A stretch of 62,269 nt of DNA from Chloromonas sp. AAM2 (taxonomy: Eukaryota; Chlorophyta; Chlorophyceae; Chlamydomonadales; Chlamydomonadaceae): NCBI GenBank assembly GCA_004335635.1, contig QAXH01005238.1, forward strand, positions 10,025-72,293. The letters are read 5' to 3'. Positions 36,426 through 49,309 of this stretch are shown one piece after another; position 1 is the stretch's first letter, and every line of letters begins with the position of its first letter. Below the pieces are notes generated by a model. The model did no database searches. It was not told where the DNA came from and saw only the letters and a program-made list of their open reading frames with translations. The translations under genes were made by a program, and so were the position numbers.

Positions 36426-38130
36426 GCTTGCTCCTATCAAGCCCTAGCTGGCGCACTTATGATCTGGTTATCATGGTCTCCGCCAGCGCAGGCGCTGTGG
36501 TTTGCGCATGGGCATTTGGCATTGGGACTGAGTTCGTTTGGGTTCGTTGATTTCTGCTTTTGACACAGTTCCAAATAATATCGCTTGACACAGTTCAACA
36601 GTCAGTTTGAGTTCGGTGATTTTTGCTTTTGACGTTGTGAGGGAACGAGGCTCCATTCAGCCTTTCAGTCCACCAGTCCCTTCCGCTTCCAAAGAAACGT
36701 TTCGGCCGCATCTGTCGCACGTCATACATGCACGGCACCGGATGTGCCGCACCTCACGCTGCTTGCTCGGTGCATGGCCCGTGAGTGAGTGCAACGACAC
36801 ATGCATGTGCCCGCCATTGCATGCTGGGCCCGTATCTGAATGCATGTGAATGCATGGCCCATAAACACCTGGTTTATAGTTGTGTCACTGGACGGCACTC
36901 TGACATGCACGCAGGCAAGGTTAAAGCACGACAGCTCGGACAGTTCATCTGGACACGGCATGGTTGCGCAACGCAAGAGCACCTGGAACCGCGTGGCACA
37001 CCAATTTAATCAGCAGTTTAAGGACACACAATGGTTCAAGATGCGCACGGGAGCACACTGTGTTAAGTGGACTGTCTTACCTGATCTAGTGCAGGGTGGT
37101 CTGACCAACTGACCAACTGCCAACAAGCGCTCATTGTTCAAACGATATGGGGCAAAGCCGGTCATGTACTGCAAGGTTGAGAACAACCTGATCAGCAGGG
37201 ATAGGAGAGCCGTGGAAGCAGGGTTCATGCCGGAGTACATGGTCTAGGGCTAGTCACGGAGGCAGGGGAATACAACGCGAGATTTTCTTTCAGGGCTGTG
37301 GGACGTAGATGGGTGCTTGCTTTCCTGAAGTGTGTCGATGTTGGCCTTATGACCTGTTCTGAAAGGTGCTCACCAGCGGTTAACCCTACTTCCTTGGTTC
37401 CCTGCCGTCACACTGGCTCCAGTGCAATTCTTGTAAAATGTCCCAGAACTGGCAAACATCTTTTTTTCCCCCGTTAACTCAGTCAAATCACACAGTTGTC
37501 TAAATTTGATCAGCAACCACAGTCTGGCCACTTGCCTTCCTTGAGACGTGTGGCCAGGATGCAAACTATGAGCATCTGTCATGGGGTCTGTCCAAGAGCG
37601 TGAAACAGGCCAAGGTGTGCAGGTATGGCTGTGGGTGTGGCTGTGGTCAGCTGCAAGCAAGGTACAAGCTGTAATTTGCCCATGGTACTTGGCGATGTTG
37701 TACCTGTAAATTTCTAGGTTGCACTCCCTCCTTGTAAATTGTCAACTCAAAGCAGATTGAGAGCTCAACTTCTGTACAGCTGTACAGGGTAAGTAGGCTA
37801 GTACAACTGAAAAAAAAGCATGCTTGTGTCCACACCCAGTGGCGCTCACATTTACTAAGATGATGCGCCCTGAGGTACTCAAACCACATTTGGCATGTGA
37901 TCCAACAGCTCATGTGATCCAACAGCAGTTGCAGGGCCAACAAGCTGTTCGTCGGAAAGAGCCTCAGGTCAAACGGACCAACAAAGAACATCGGACAGAC
38001 AAAGCTCCCAGTGTGCGGTGGCTATCAAGTGTTGATGATCAAAGTGAATAAACGAGCAACTAACGTTGTTCAGCTTCGACTAAACTCCTGTGGTCTAGTG
38101 GTGGCTGGCTTGCCAACACTCCCCTGATAC
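36426..38130. other. spacer upstream of the PHD gene with repeats and ORF relics
   Basis: A direct repeat of the type GAGTTCGxTGATTTxTGCTTTTGAC lies at 36530-36564 and 36607-36637. Plus-strand frames at 36957-37112 and 37128-37247 look protein-like (WNRVAHQFNQQFKDTQWFKM; RRAVEAGFMPEYMV) but are in different frames and belong to no recognised family. Copies of two dispersed repeats occur at 37443-37468 and 37511-37567. Confidence 0.45.
37511..37567. repeat. 57-bp dispersed repeat, copy 1
   Basis: The sequence CAGCAACCACAGTCTGGCCA... is repeated at 39142-39198 with two mismatches in 57 bases. On the minus strand both copies encode a similar peptide (HPGHxxQGRQVARLWLL). Confidence 0.85.
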
Positions 38131-39011
38131 TCAGTTGCCTGTGCCTGGAGTTCCTGGAGCTTCAGTCTCAGCCTCAGCCTCAGTATCGGGAGTTATCATC
38201 GTCGTGACGACATTAACGATGCTGCCATTGTTCGGCGCAGTGATATCTCCAGACATTGACGTGCCTTGTATAGGGGGTGGTGTTGCCGCCGATGCCGCTG
38301 ATGCTGGCCCCACTGCTGCTACTGCAGGTCCCGATGCTGAAGCAGGGGAAGGAGGAGCGGAAAGAACAGGCGAGGGCAAAGACGGTGGTGCTTGCCTCAG
38401 CATCCTGCCAGTGGCGCTAAAACCCAGTGCATCTGCGTGACAGAATCACATGTTATGTCAGCACAAACGGAGCAAATGTGCTGCTGCAAATGCCGCATAC
38501 ATTTGTTGTTCGCTATCTGTTGGTGTACCTTGGTGGGCTAACTTGGATGTGGTATGCCAGCCAGTCCTGTGCGATCAAGTCTGTAGGTGCATGAGCAAAC
38601 AGTGCCCCCTAAGTGCTGAGTGAGTGCCGGGCACAATCGGTTTTCTGTTCCATTGCGGTCGGGGTTCTGGCAGGGCCCATGACTGGGGCAATGCATCATG
38701 ACGCCTGTATGCGTCAACCAAAGGCCATCGTACGATTAAGACGCCTACATGTGTGCCATGTCGTTTGAACATCACCGGAGCCGGCAGGTCGAGGCTCAGA
38801 TGGACAAGCCGCCAAGAGCACAGCACAGAGAAGCAGGCTCATGCAGGAGATACTGCATGTTGCAGTACGTGCAAACAGCGACGCTGGGGCTGACGGACGC
38901 TGGGGCTGACGGCTCACCAGTCAAGTGACGCAATTGAGGCGCTCCGAGTGCCGCGATGGCCGCGGCGAGTAAGACCATCAGCCGCATGTGTATCACCTTG
39001 TAGTCGGCCAT
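38131..39011 (-). CDS. secreted Pro/Ala/Ser-rich peptide, 131 residues
   Basis: Exons 39011-38918 and 38432-38131 join in phase to 131 residues. The N-terminus is a typical signal peptide: basic start, then the hydrophobic core LMVLLAAAIAALGA, with a likely cleavage after about residue 23. The mature part is rich in Pro, Ala and Ser (APPSLPSPVLSAPPSPASAS) and has an acidic Thr/Glu tail (DTEAEAETEAPGTPGTGN). SP and PP motifs suggest an O-glycosylated hydroxyproline-rich wall or matrix peptide, which is inference. No Cys follow the signal peptide and no GPI-type hydrophobic tail is seen. An alternative ATG six codons upstream is in frame. Confidence 0.65.
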
Positions 39012-39141
39012 GGTGACCAGTTGAGGCATGCGCAGAGTGCCAGCCGTCTGCCTTCCCTTAGTTTTATCTCCATGCGTCACACGAATTTGTCGGTTTTCAT
39101 CATGGACCACCCGATTGGCTCTCGACACTGGCCCGAATTAC

Positions 39142-39198
39142 CAGCAACCACAGTCTGGCCACTTGCCTTCCTTGACACGGGTGGCCAGGATGCAAACT
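39142..39198. repeat. 57-bp dispersed repeat, copy 2
   Basis: Second copy of the 57-base element at 37511-37567, located just 5' of the secreted-peptide gene (its ATG is at 39011). Confidence 0.85.
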
Positions 39199-40101
39199 AC
39201 AAGCTTTCTTGGAGGGATGCTTCGGCTCATATGAGACAGGCCCGAACAGACAGCCTGTGCTAGTCAGCCTCTCCACGCAAGCAACCAAATATTCAGGCAT
39301 GAATACACCGTGGCCATATACTACAGCAATTCCTTCGCCACGGAAGTTTACTGTGCACTGTCTTGGCTTCATTGGGGCAGGCCTTAGACTGCCTGCGTAT
39401 CATCCTTCACTCACACGCTGTGCACACGATATGCCATCGTTCTGCCCGTTTGACGATGCCAGTTGAGTTGGTTGACGGTCTTCATGCATTAGCCTGTTGG
39501 CTTGTGCCTGTTTTCATGTGTGGCCGAGCACTTGATACCTCACCAATGTGACAAGCTGATTTATGGTTTGGCACAGGTTGAGAACTCGCGCTTGGAAACC
39601 ACCGGCCCTGGTCACCACCGGCCGTGCACTCATGCCAAAGATGATGAAGACGCCTCATCTGTGGCTATCTTAGATTCTTGTCACACGCGAGCAATCTTAT
39701 GTCAATGCTATGACAAGATGCCTATTGCTGGGCGCCCATCGTGCTCAGTGTATGTGGGTGCCGCTGATGGATGCATGCAAGGCTGTTGCCTCAATCCCAG
39801 TTTTGTACGCAGCAAGTCTAAAAACCGAGCACCGCTAACAGCCTTGGCATCAGAGTTGAAGTTAACAGGTGATCGGTGAACTGCATCGGTGAACTGTGAC
39901 TGCAGCGTCTTTGCTTCAAATAGCTTAGCTTGACTGCATTAGAACATGTTCAAAAGCCGTAGCTTAACAGCTGCCATGCCGGACGCTGGGAGTCAGCGCA
40001 CTTATTTCAGTTTGGTCAGCACACGTCGTTAGTTTAGTTTGCCGCCATGCACAAGCCGATGCATATCTGCCTACCTAGCGTCTGATGGCTGAAACGTGGT
40101 A
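39199..40101. other. intergenic spacer
   Basis: The spacer holds the upstream region of the secreted-peptide gene and the downstream region of the helical-repeat gene. No coding or regulatory feature was recognised. Confidence 0.4.
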
Positions 40102-43100
40102 TCATATGATTTGCCCCAATTCCTGCAGCTGCCCAGACAAGGCCTTGGACGCACAAGATAGGTGCCCTAGGACCTCTCTCAAGGCAGCAGTTTCAGCAGT
40201 GTGCTCGCCACCTTGTCTGCTTGCTTCCTTCAGCCTCGCTACCAGCTGCTGCACTGTCCTACTCAGCTGCTCCACCTGACCCTTGATCGACCCTTGCTGC
40301 TCCGCAGCTGCTCCTGCCAGCCCACCCAGCCGGACATCCACAGCTGCCAGTGCGGCTACAGCTGCTGCCGTCGCTGGATCACTGAGCGATGCCGGGCCTG
40401 TCTGCATGCGTGTACAGCACTGCTGTACGGCGACCGCTGTAGAGGCAAGCAGGGCTGCAGCTTGCAGCAGCCGCTGCTGTTGCCCTGCATCTACACCAGC
40501 CGTTGGCAGCCGCCTCTGCAACGCCTGTGCTTCGTGTTCGATTTGTTCCATGCACCTTGATGCTGCTGCGGCCTTAATGCCGTCTTGTAACTGGCCTCGC
40601 GAGTAAGTCAGTAAAGCCTGGGCTGGCTCCGTGATGGGCTGGTTGGGCGCAGGCGGTTGCAAGTTCGGTAGCAGGAGCTGCGGTATCAACCGCTGTAGTC
40701 GTGTGCACTTGAGAACCGAAACGATCGCTGACAAGCTTTCATGGCGCAGCAATTCACATGAGTTCTGGCCCAAGCTCGTGTGCTGCATCTCGTGAAACAG
40801 AGTCACGGGAAGTGGATCTTGCCATATGACAGAGTGCGCGACGAGCGCGACTGCGTACGGAGCGCAGCAAGGAATGGTGAGTGCGGCTGAAAGAGTTGAA
40901 AGGGGAACAAGTGTTGCATGCGCGCGCATCGCCGCTTGGTCATCTCGTACGCCCTCGCACATCAGGAGTGTCAGCTTGAGGGCGGCCATGATCACCATGG
41001 GTGGGTAGGGCGAGGCAGGAACCTCCAGCACTGCTCGAGCCACGCTGGCAGCTCCTTGCAGCACCACTGTGACACCACTTCCTGCGCGACACCACGACTA
41101 GACCGTCAGTGTGATGTCATCGTGTCTATTCAGGCGCACCAAGAGTTGCCCGCTGCGACAACGAGCTCGCACTTCTCATGGCAAAGCACGGCTGCCTAGG
41201 TCAGCGTATGAAAACGGCGCGAGTCAGTGATAGCGACTCACCTTCAGACGGCGACTTTCGCACGACACGCTGCACGACAGCATGCATGCACTCCAGCAGC
41301 CAGAGGGCGTGGGTGCCCAGGTATGGTGCTGCACGGGGTACAGCTTGGAGCAGCTGCTGGTCGCCGAGGTGTTCCAACGTCTGTATGCAAGCACCAGGCA
41401 GCCGAGTTGACCAACGCCACAAGTGGTGTAAAGGTTACACCAACTGTATGTATTGCGCGCACACCTTTCGTAGGTGACACGCAGTGTGGGCGACGTACTT
41501 CATGCTTACGTCAGGATTACTACATCAGAGATACATGTAAGTCTGCACCACACAGCCCACCCTGAGCCATAAAGCAAGCCGATCGAGGTGACTAACAGTC
41601 TCTCACCTGCTTGAGCTGCAGCATGAGGTGCTGCATGCACTGGGCCAGGGCCTGGGAGCCCATAAGGCCAGGGCGCGCACTGGCCAGGCTTGCCAATAGC
41701 ACGGCCTGATGGCATGCCCCTGCTGCGTCTGCCACTGTGCTCTCAGGACCACCTCCACAGATTTGAGGCAGCAGCACCTCCTGAAGCACACCCTGAGGCA
41801 TGACCTGCACGTTCACAAAGATACTATGTATCATTACTTATGTGGTAAGTAGCGATCACGGAAAACATGGTTTGTTATCCGTAAGAGTCTTTAGAGAGAC
41901 CAGTTTACAAACATCGCTATCGTAGCCATCAGTGGCCGTTGACATTTTAGTTTTCAAGTCACCGGTGCTGTCACCGACTTGGGCGTGAGATACTAGTTGG
42001 CAAGATGCCTTTTAACAGCATGCACACAGTTAATGCTGTGGCCCAAAGCAGTACAACACACCGTCTGAGCGGCTTTGTCTGTTCACCTGGTTGACCATGG
42101 CCAAGGACGTGCCTACTGCAACAGCTGATCTGGCAAATGAAAGAGTTGTGATCCAACAGTTTTCACCTGGACGAGGCTTGCCAGCAGATCTTGCACGCTT
42201 TGCAAGTGAGGGTTATGAAAGTGCTGATCAGCCTCTTGCCGTGACTGTGCTTGCAGCTCCGCCGTTTGCTGGTCTGGTAGCTGTGTAGAGCCGGGCAATG
42301 TTGCTTGGGCTGCCGCATCGCCTAGCAATTCACATGTTGCCATCAGCAGCTGCGCCTGCACCGCCGGCTTGGCTTGCAAGGCAGCGGTGCGCAGCACCCC
42401 CCTACGCCCACAGAACAACATCAGCAACAGTGCATTTGTTTGAGCCTTCTGTTTCAAAGCGCTAGAATGAGCTGTGTCGACATGGCGTGAGCCTGGTGTT
42501 CACGTCTGGCTTGCTGCCGCGGGCACAAATCAACAACAAGTGCATGTTTGGTGTACAGCGAGTTTGTGGCATGCGCGCTATGTTGGTGTGCAAAAACGGG
42601 CGTGCTATGCTTCTCTGGCCGTGCACTTGCAGCTGCGCGTGGTCGCTCACCGGCAAAGATGGGCGGCGATGGGATGCCTGCAGCACGCGCCCTCCATCAA
42701 GCGCGCCATCAGCTCCATAAGCACGTCATTCCAGCAGCACGCTTGGGCCGGCACAGGCGGCCCGTCCTGTTGCATGGCGTCGTCCTGCAGCCTGGCAGCC
42801 TCGCTCATGGCGAGTAGGAACGTCAGACAGCAATTCTGCACGGCGCGCGTGTTGATGGTGCGCGGGAAGCGCTGATAGTCTGAAGCCCCATCAATGCTGT
42901 TCCCTGGCTGGATGACCTGCATCACAGTCGCGCACAGCATCTTGACCCGTGTTTCAATGCCGGGTTCACAACAGTTTATCACAATAAGCTCTGTTCCGCG
43001 CAGATCACAGCACGCATGCCCGTCCGCTGCTGCTGTGTGCAGGGCAACAAGCGTTCTAGTCGCAAAACCAGGGACAAGAAGGCTTGCATTGCAAACGTTA

Positions 43101-46100
43101 ACATGTGCGATGTACAAGTATGCATGACACGACGTCAACGGAGCCAGTTGCTACATTGTCCAAGTGAGCGGCGCTGGCAGAGAGCTGGACTGCTGAATCA
43201 TCCTGATTGCCTGTCACAAACCTGTAGGTAGTGTTGATTGCTGACCGTGTTAACCAGCCAGGGCAGCAGGTGCCTTGTGATGCCCAGAAGCACACCCGGG
43301 CTGAAGGCTGTGTGTAGCTGGGCAGAGTAGTGCAGCAGGCTCTGAACCAGGGACAAACGAGCTGCCACAGCCAAGCCAGGGCCGCCACACTCGCAAGTGA
43401 TGTCTTGCAGCATCGCCTGCGTATAACGGAAGAGCAGGGACAGACAGCTCGAGGTATGCTGGAGGCAAACCACTCTCGGTGACGTATAAATGCACAAGTA
43501 GCAATGCACAAGTAGCAATGCACACGTACCAATGCACACGTACAACGCAGAGCAGATGACTAACCCATACATACATGCCAAGGTGGTGGAGAACAGGATG
43601 CTAAGATGCCATCATGGGGGTCGCAGGGTGGCAACCAACAAGGTGTCAACCTCTCACTTGCACGCTTGCCGGCTGGGAGCTGTCCTTGGCAGCCTTGTCG
43701 TCCTCTGCTGCATTGTTTAATGCACTCAGCAGCACCTGGGAGGGCAAGGCAAGCGCCGCCAAGAAGGCCGCCAAGAAGACAGCGTGAAGTTGTTATGCAC
43801 TGCTGGAGTATGGGAGTGAAAGAGGTTGACATGATGGATTCCGCACGATGAGTTGGCACACCAAGGGTTTGTACTGAATAAGTTGTGAACTGGCATGCAA
43901 CTGCAGATGCTCTTTTTGCGAATGGCACGAATTTGAGTGAAAATGCCATTTCTACGGCCGGCCCTCATGCAGCATGGCTGACTGAGAACGCATGATCACA
44001 CACAGGACACAGGATACGGGTCATCTGGCGGTGCTGGCAGGCGGCATGTGCCTACCCGTGTCAGCTTTGCCTCCATCTTGTCTGCCAGTCCCGACACACA
44101 CGCAGCAAGGTCTGCAGCGGGAGGTCTGTTGCCGCCCAGACTGTCAATGGCACCCTGACCAAGCATAAGACGATGGAATGTGAGAGACAACGCAAGCTAT
44201 AGATAGAGATAGAGCCCGCTAGTCCCTAGCTACCAGGGTGCATAAAACCAACTGCGGTGCTGCTACGTTAGGCACAGGATAACACTTGACGCCATTGATT
44301 CCATGTCACGGTCAACGTTGCAGCCATGCCTTGAGGATTTCATTGCTGAGGAATTCAGCGGCACCGGCATAAGAGACAACAGCCAGTGGGAAACAACAGC
44401 GGCAGGCACAGTGCCATTTGTAAAGACGTTATCACACCTGTGACTGGCTGGCCTGTGAGATGCTGCAGCTGCCGGTGGGCCCAGGCAGGGAAGCTGTGAG
44501 GCAGTTGTGCAGCACCAGGCCTGACTCCACCAGCAGCTGCCAGGTCTTGCCGCCGCTGGCCGCAGGAAACCGCTCCGCAAGCTTGGTCAGGGTGCCCTGC
44601 CAGAAGGCCAGTATCTGCAGCAACACAGGCCAGTACACAAAGACCAAGACATGGTCACTGCGGTGGTCCTAACGGTCACACATGTCCTGAGAAGTCATCG
44701 ATTAGCACACGCCAAGCTACTCAAACCCAGACAGAAGGATGTGCGAAATAGCCAAGACTGCGGTCGACAAGATGGGTGAGGGTGCGGCTTGAAGCCTACA
44801 CTCAATGTGCCTGAACTGTAGAATCTGCCAACATTGGAGCTTGGACCAGACAAGGCGATCAGCAGATCTGCAGCCCAAACAAGGTGCTGCTCTTTGTAAC
44901 ATGCCCAGACGTGACGCACACGGAGAGCCAAGAAGGAGCATGAAGAATTTTCTGGCATCAAACGGTACTATGGCTTGCCTGCCGAGACATCGTTGCTGCC
45001 AGACTGGCCATGCAGCAGGCTGGTTCCACTGGGTCTGTTGTCATGCATCAAATGTACACATGCTTGTATATCATACATGCATGCCTGCTGGGTGGCCTCA
45101 CCTGTACGTGATTCTGGCGTGGGTTGGCCTGAAAGTTGCGCAGTTCCATCACCAGCCGCGATGTGCACAGGTGAAAGGTCTCATGTATACGTGCATCTGC
45201 ACATGGCAACGTTGGCAGCAGTGTGCTATTGATGCTGACTCGGGTTGCCCGGAATGAGTCCCGCCCGGAATATGAGCGCAGCTGCTGTCGCTGCTAAGAG
45301 TCGAGATGCAAAATAGGCACGACCAGGCAAAGACCAAAGAAAGCAAGTTGCAGTTAGCCTGTTGGACATGGTTGCTTATGCTCTTTCAACTCCACATTGG
45401 CCAAAGGAATCTGACCACCCATACTACTCACGTGCTTTTGACGCTATTTCATATTTAGATATTTCCTGCCATGCTGGCATAGCGTCAGACCACAAGCGTC
45501 AGCCATTTCCACTTAACATCGTGATCACATATGAGTGGTGTCACCTGGATTGCCTTACCTTGTCTGGTCAGCAGCAGTGCAGCTTCCTTGGGGAGATGTC
45601 TGCACAGCATGTCCCCCATGCACTTCCACGCCACGCTCACATTCCGCTGTGTCTTCAAACACTGCGAAAGCCAAGAGAGTGATACGAATTTGAACTGGTT
45701 TTTCCTCAAGTCTCTCTTCACAGTGCGGTCTCTCCTTGCCTAACATCTCTACGCTGTTGATGGGTAATGAATCGTAATCAATCTCATGTGTCTGTTTGAG
45801 GTGGTCCAAGAGACAGAGACATGAGTGCAATCGGCCACTAAGGGCCAAGACGCCAATCGCGAATACGTCATGAGGCGTCCTTTCAGCCTTCATGCATCTG
45901 TTCCCTATGCTGCACTTGCATTCTGCCAGTAACGTTTCTCTGCTGTTAAGGTTGCTATGCAGCCCAATGAAAGAACCTTGGCATGCTCTAAGCAGCCAAC
46001 TGCAAGGGGGTCAAGACGTACCTGAGGCCTCTGATGCCTAACTGAAGCCTCTGCTCCTTGTTCTGCACCTGTAATGTGCTGTCCATGTTTGCAAGTTCCT

Positions 46101-47658
46101 ATGCAGACCAGTGATGTGCTCTGCCCTACCTGAGGCAAGGCATGATCGTCCTGCACCCGCAGAGCATCCGCACCTGCAGCAATACACGCGCACACATGGT
46201 GGTTGTCATGGTGTTGCCTGCTGTAATCATCTTGACATGCTTTCGTGGATGGCGGGTGGTGTACAAGTTGCACACACGCGCACACAGAAGCCATTGGTGC
46301 TTATGCTACCAAGTTCCCAAGCGTGTTCACACAGCATGGGCCCTGATGCTCTGGCTTGGGGAGCCTGCAGCTGTGCACAAGTGTCGCTGGCAACACACGC
46401 ACATGTGGCGGTGTCATGCAGGCAAGTAACAATTAATGAATGGATCTTTTGCAGTCGGTTCAATGTGCATGGAAAGTGTCGTCTCATCAACTTGCAACTG
46501 TCCATGCCCCACAAACCCTGATGTGGTTCCTGCCGTAGTTTGCACATGCCCCATGCAAAACTTGCACAAGGTAGGCCCGGATGTACCTAGATTCTCACAT
46601 GCAACTGTCCCACCTAGTCTCAGCAGGCCCTCATGCAGAGCGCTGCCCAGCCTTTGAAAGCCATCGTGTGCAGCTGAGCAGTCCGGGTGTTCATAGCTCA
46701 TTCCAGCTGACACACCCCGCTGCAGAACTCCTGCACCCACAAACCCACATTCCATACAGGATACAGCAAGTAGAGGCGATGGTGATCAGACGAACAGTTG
46801 TGGTTGAATGGAAATGCATTGCTCATGCATCTGTGCAGGTTCTAGGAAGCAACATTGTAGGCAAGACATGGGTGGAACTGTAGAGCTTGACCTACATGCT
46901 GCATGCCACGTTCTGTGCGGCTTACCTTGCCACACCAGGGCGAGCACATTGCACATGACCTGGCACAGGGCGGTGACACACGCACGAGTGGTGTCTCCAT
47001 GCGCCTTGAAGGCCTCAGTGCCCATGGCGCTGACTAGCCTGCAAAGCCAACAACAGCATTGTGTTTGGCACACTCGGCCAATGTCGCTTCATATTCGAAT
47101 CCGTGAACTAGTACCTTCCGGCAGTGGCTGCAAACAACATGTGTACAATTGGTGATACAGGCATGCAACTGCTAAACTTGTCTTTCATAGCTTGCAGATT
47201 GTCTTGCTGATGTGCACAGTACAATACAGAACGTGCACATGCGTTCCAACATCTAGGGAGCTGCCTTGGCAGTACGTTGTGCTGCAGGCTCAAGCCCATG
47301 CTTTCAAAGGTTCTCAGTTTAAGTTTGGTTATGAGCCCGTGCTGTTCATGCTCAGCCCCAGTGTTCACCTTGGACAGAACATGGACACATGTGCGATGTG
47401 CATGATGCATGAGGTCAGCCTTGCTGATGGCTGGCACGTGGCCCCTCCCATCCTCCAGTCAACATCGGTCTGCTGCAGCCAGTCCAACAGCTGCTTGACG
47501 TAGCCCATGGCTGAGGCAAGAAGGGTGCCCAGCTGCTGGCTTTGGCCCAGGCTGTCCATGCCCCTGACGGCTGTTTCAGTGACTTCGGCAGCGTAGGCCA
47601 AGGAATCCAATGTGCTCATGGGGTCATGCTCGCCTGGCTGCTGAGCGGCCACAAACTC
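40102..47658 (-). CDS. large helical-repeat (HEAT/ARM-like) protein, at least 1000 residues
   Basis: Fifteen exons join in phase: 47658-47438, 47038-46926, 46673-46614, 46173-46130, 45661-45559, 45196-45102, 44614-44438, 44154-44056, 43735-43658, 43416-43222, 42916-42651, 42401-42167, 41804-41607, 41380-41242 and 41081-40102 (3003 bases to the TGA). The protein is almost wholly alpha-helical, with Leu/Ala-rich amphipathic helices of the HEAT/ARM type (NVSVAWKCMGDMLCRHLPKE; LVMELRNFQANPRQNHVQ; LAFWQGTLTKLAERFP). The last 130 residues form a coiled coil (VEQLSRTVQQLVARLKEASR). There are no membrane or catalytic motifs, so a scaffold role is likely. Length and layout would suit a FIRRM/FLIP-type protein, but I cannot confirm that. 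The true start is unresolved: an exon at 48169-47999 may precede, but its phase (1) does not fit 47658 without another exon. Confidence 0.7.
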
Positions 47659-47998
47659 CTGCACCAGTGGGTTGCACAACCAACCAGTCGTTGATGGCTT
47701 ATGTCTGTGTACGTTTGTCACGGCTCCAAGGCTGGAATTGAGGCTTCCAGACTTGCCAAGGTTAGGTCGAGGTTCAAGTGGGTATGGTAGCACGCACCAT
47801 TGTCGCTCGCCAGAGGCCAGCTACTTTGTCTGAGCTGCATGTCTGATTAGATAGCGTGGCCGTGCCTTTCTCTGCTTCTTGCAGTCCGTATGCATCCTGA
47901 CTTCCGCTGCCACCAGGCGTAACGAAGCAAGTGGCGTCCGTTTGCATCTTTCTGCTGCTAACCCGTGCCTTCTATGCATCGCCCATGTTGTTGCTTAC

Positions 47999-48169
47999 CT
48001 CGGTCGCAGGCTGCACGAGATCCAAATTTCTGAATTGCGGTGGTTACACGTTTCAACGTGGTAACCGCTTGTGTCTGCCTCAGAATGTTCTGCACGGCCC
48101 AGACGGTGATGCTGGAACAAGCCAGGCGGAGGCAGGGGCCGGATCCTGCCCTGAGCACGATGAATGCTG
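47999..48169 (-). CDS. possible orphan exon between two genes
   Basis: An open stretch between a TAG acceptor and a GTAAGC donor reads FIVLRAGSGPCLRLACSS then ITVWAVQNILRQTQ. Its entry phase (1) matches the exit of exon 50864-50761, and its exit phase (1) does not match exon 47658-47438. It could link the AIRIM-like and helical-repeat genes, be the start of the latter with a missing exon, or be spurious. Confidence 0.25.
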
Positions 48170-48695
48170 CTAGAACCATTGCTAACAGGTTCTAAAAAGG
48201 GCCAGTAGAAAGGCAATAAGGACACTGCGACACTGCGGGTTCCCAGGTGATCTCTCTCCCCAGTACTGATGCAGCCCAGCTCAGGTTGACTTCCGAGTTC
48301 TGATGAGAGCGGGTCTGTTCTGAGCGGTATGATCGTAGCATGCCAGTCTCTGCGGCATTTCGCGTTTATGACCTGCATTTACAGAACGCGAGCGGTGTGA
48401 TAGCCAGACTTCGGCCCGTCGGCTGGCAGCCCGGCCCGCCGGCACGCAGCCGGGTCACCAACATCGGCAAGAAGCCACCAAGTCACCACACACAAGAGAG
48501 TGGATCACCACACGGGCCCGGACTTGTCAGTGTGTGCCAGTGTTATGTATTACCCAGAGAGAAGAGGACAGCTGCAGTGGTTGCCTGAACTTGCAAATGT
48601 ATCACGGTACTGGCCCAGTGGCCCGCTGAACCCCCGTGTGGTGTGCGCAACCCCCTGCCGGGCGTGCACCGTGTCTGTTGGTGTATATGCTGCTT

Positions 48696-48768
48696 AAAAA
48701 AAAGATGTTTGCCATATTACAGACCTACTCACACATATTGTCTCAGAACTGGCAAACTTATTTTTTTT
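48696..48768. repeat. MITE-like inverted repeat with poly-A/T ends
   Basis: The left arm, AAAAAAAAGATGTTTGCCA (48696-48714), and the right arm, TGGCAAACTTATTTTTTTT (about 48750-48768), are complementary apart from two bases, with a loop of about 35 bases. The right-arm sequence CAGAACTGGCAAAC(ATC)TTTTTTT recurs at 37443-37468. Confidence 0.65.
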
Positions 48769-49309
48769 TACAGTCTCTTGCCGTGTCTTTGGATGTATGC
48801 GCTGTGTTTCTCTGAGGCAGCTATGCATCAGGGAGAGGGCAGCCGGGTACCCGTGCCTGTGGCCTGCCTAGTGCATCATCAAACTGGCCTTGTGGCCTCG
48901 GGAATACAAGGGTCTGCCAACTGCATCGCAATGCTGGCCCAGTGGCCCCCGGAACATCAGGATGCGTCATTGAACAAATGTATGGTTTCCCCGACAAGGC
49001 AGCTGTGCATGGGGGGAAGGACAACTGCTAGCCACGCGCATGCCACTGCCTAGAAGAACTGGCAACTTGGCAATACCCTGAAGTAAGACCTGGCAACTGG
49101 TCTGAAGGGGCTGACAAGTGGAGCCAACTTCCTTTTTAAAGCCATGGCAAATGCGACAGCAACACAGCAGGCCCACCACCGCCTCCAGAGGTCTCAGACT
49201 GCTTGGGTTGCCGACATGCGAGTGCCATCAACAACAGAAGGCTCAACATTCGTAGAGACACCCAGTCATTACCATCACACCCGGTCAACGTCGGACAAGT
49301 ACCCCCCTT

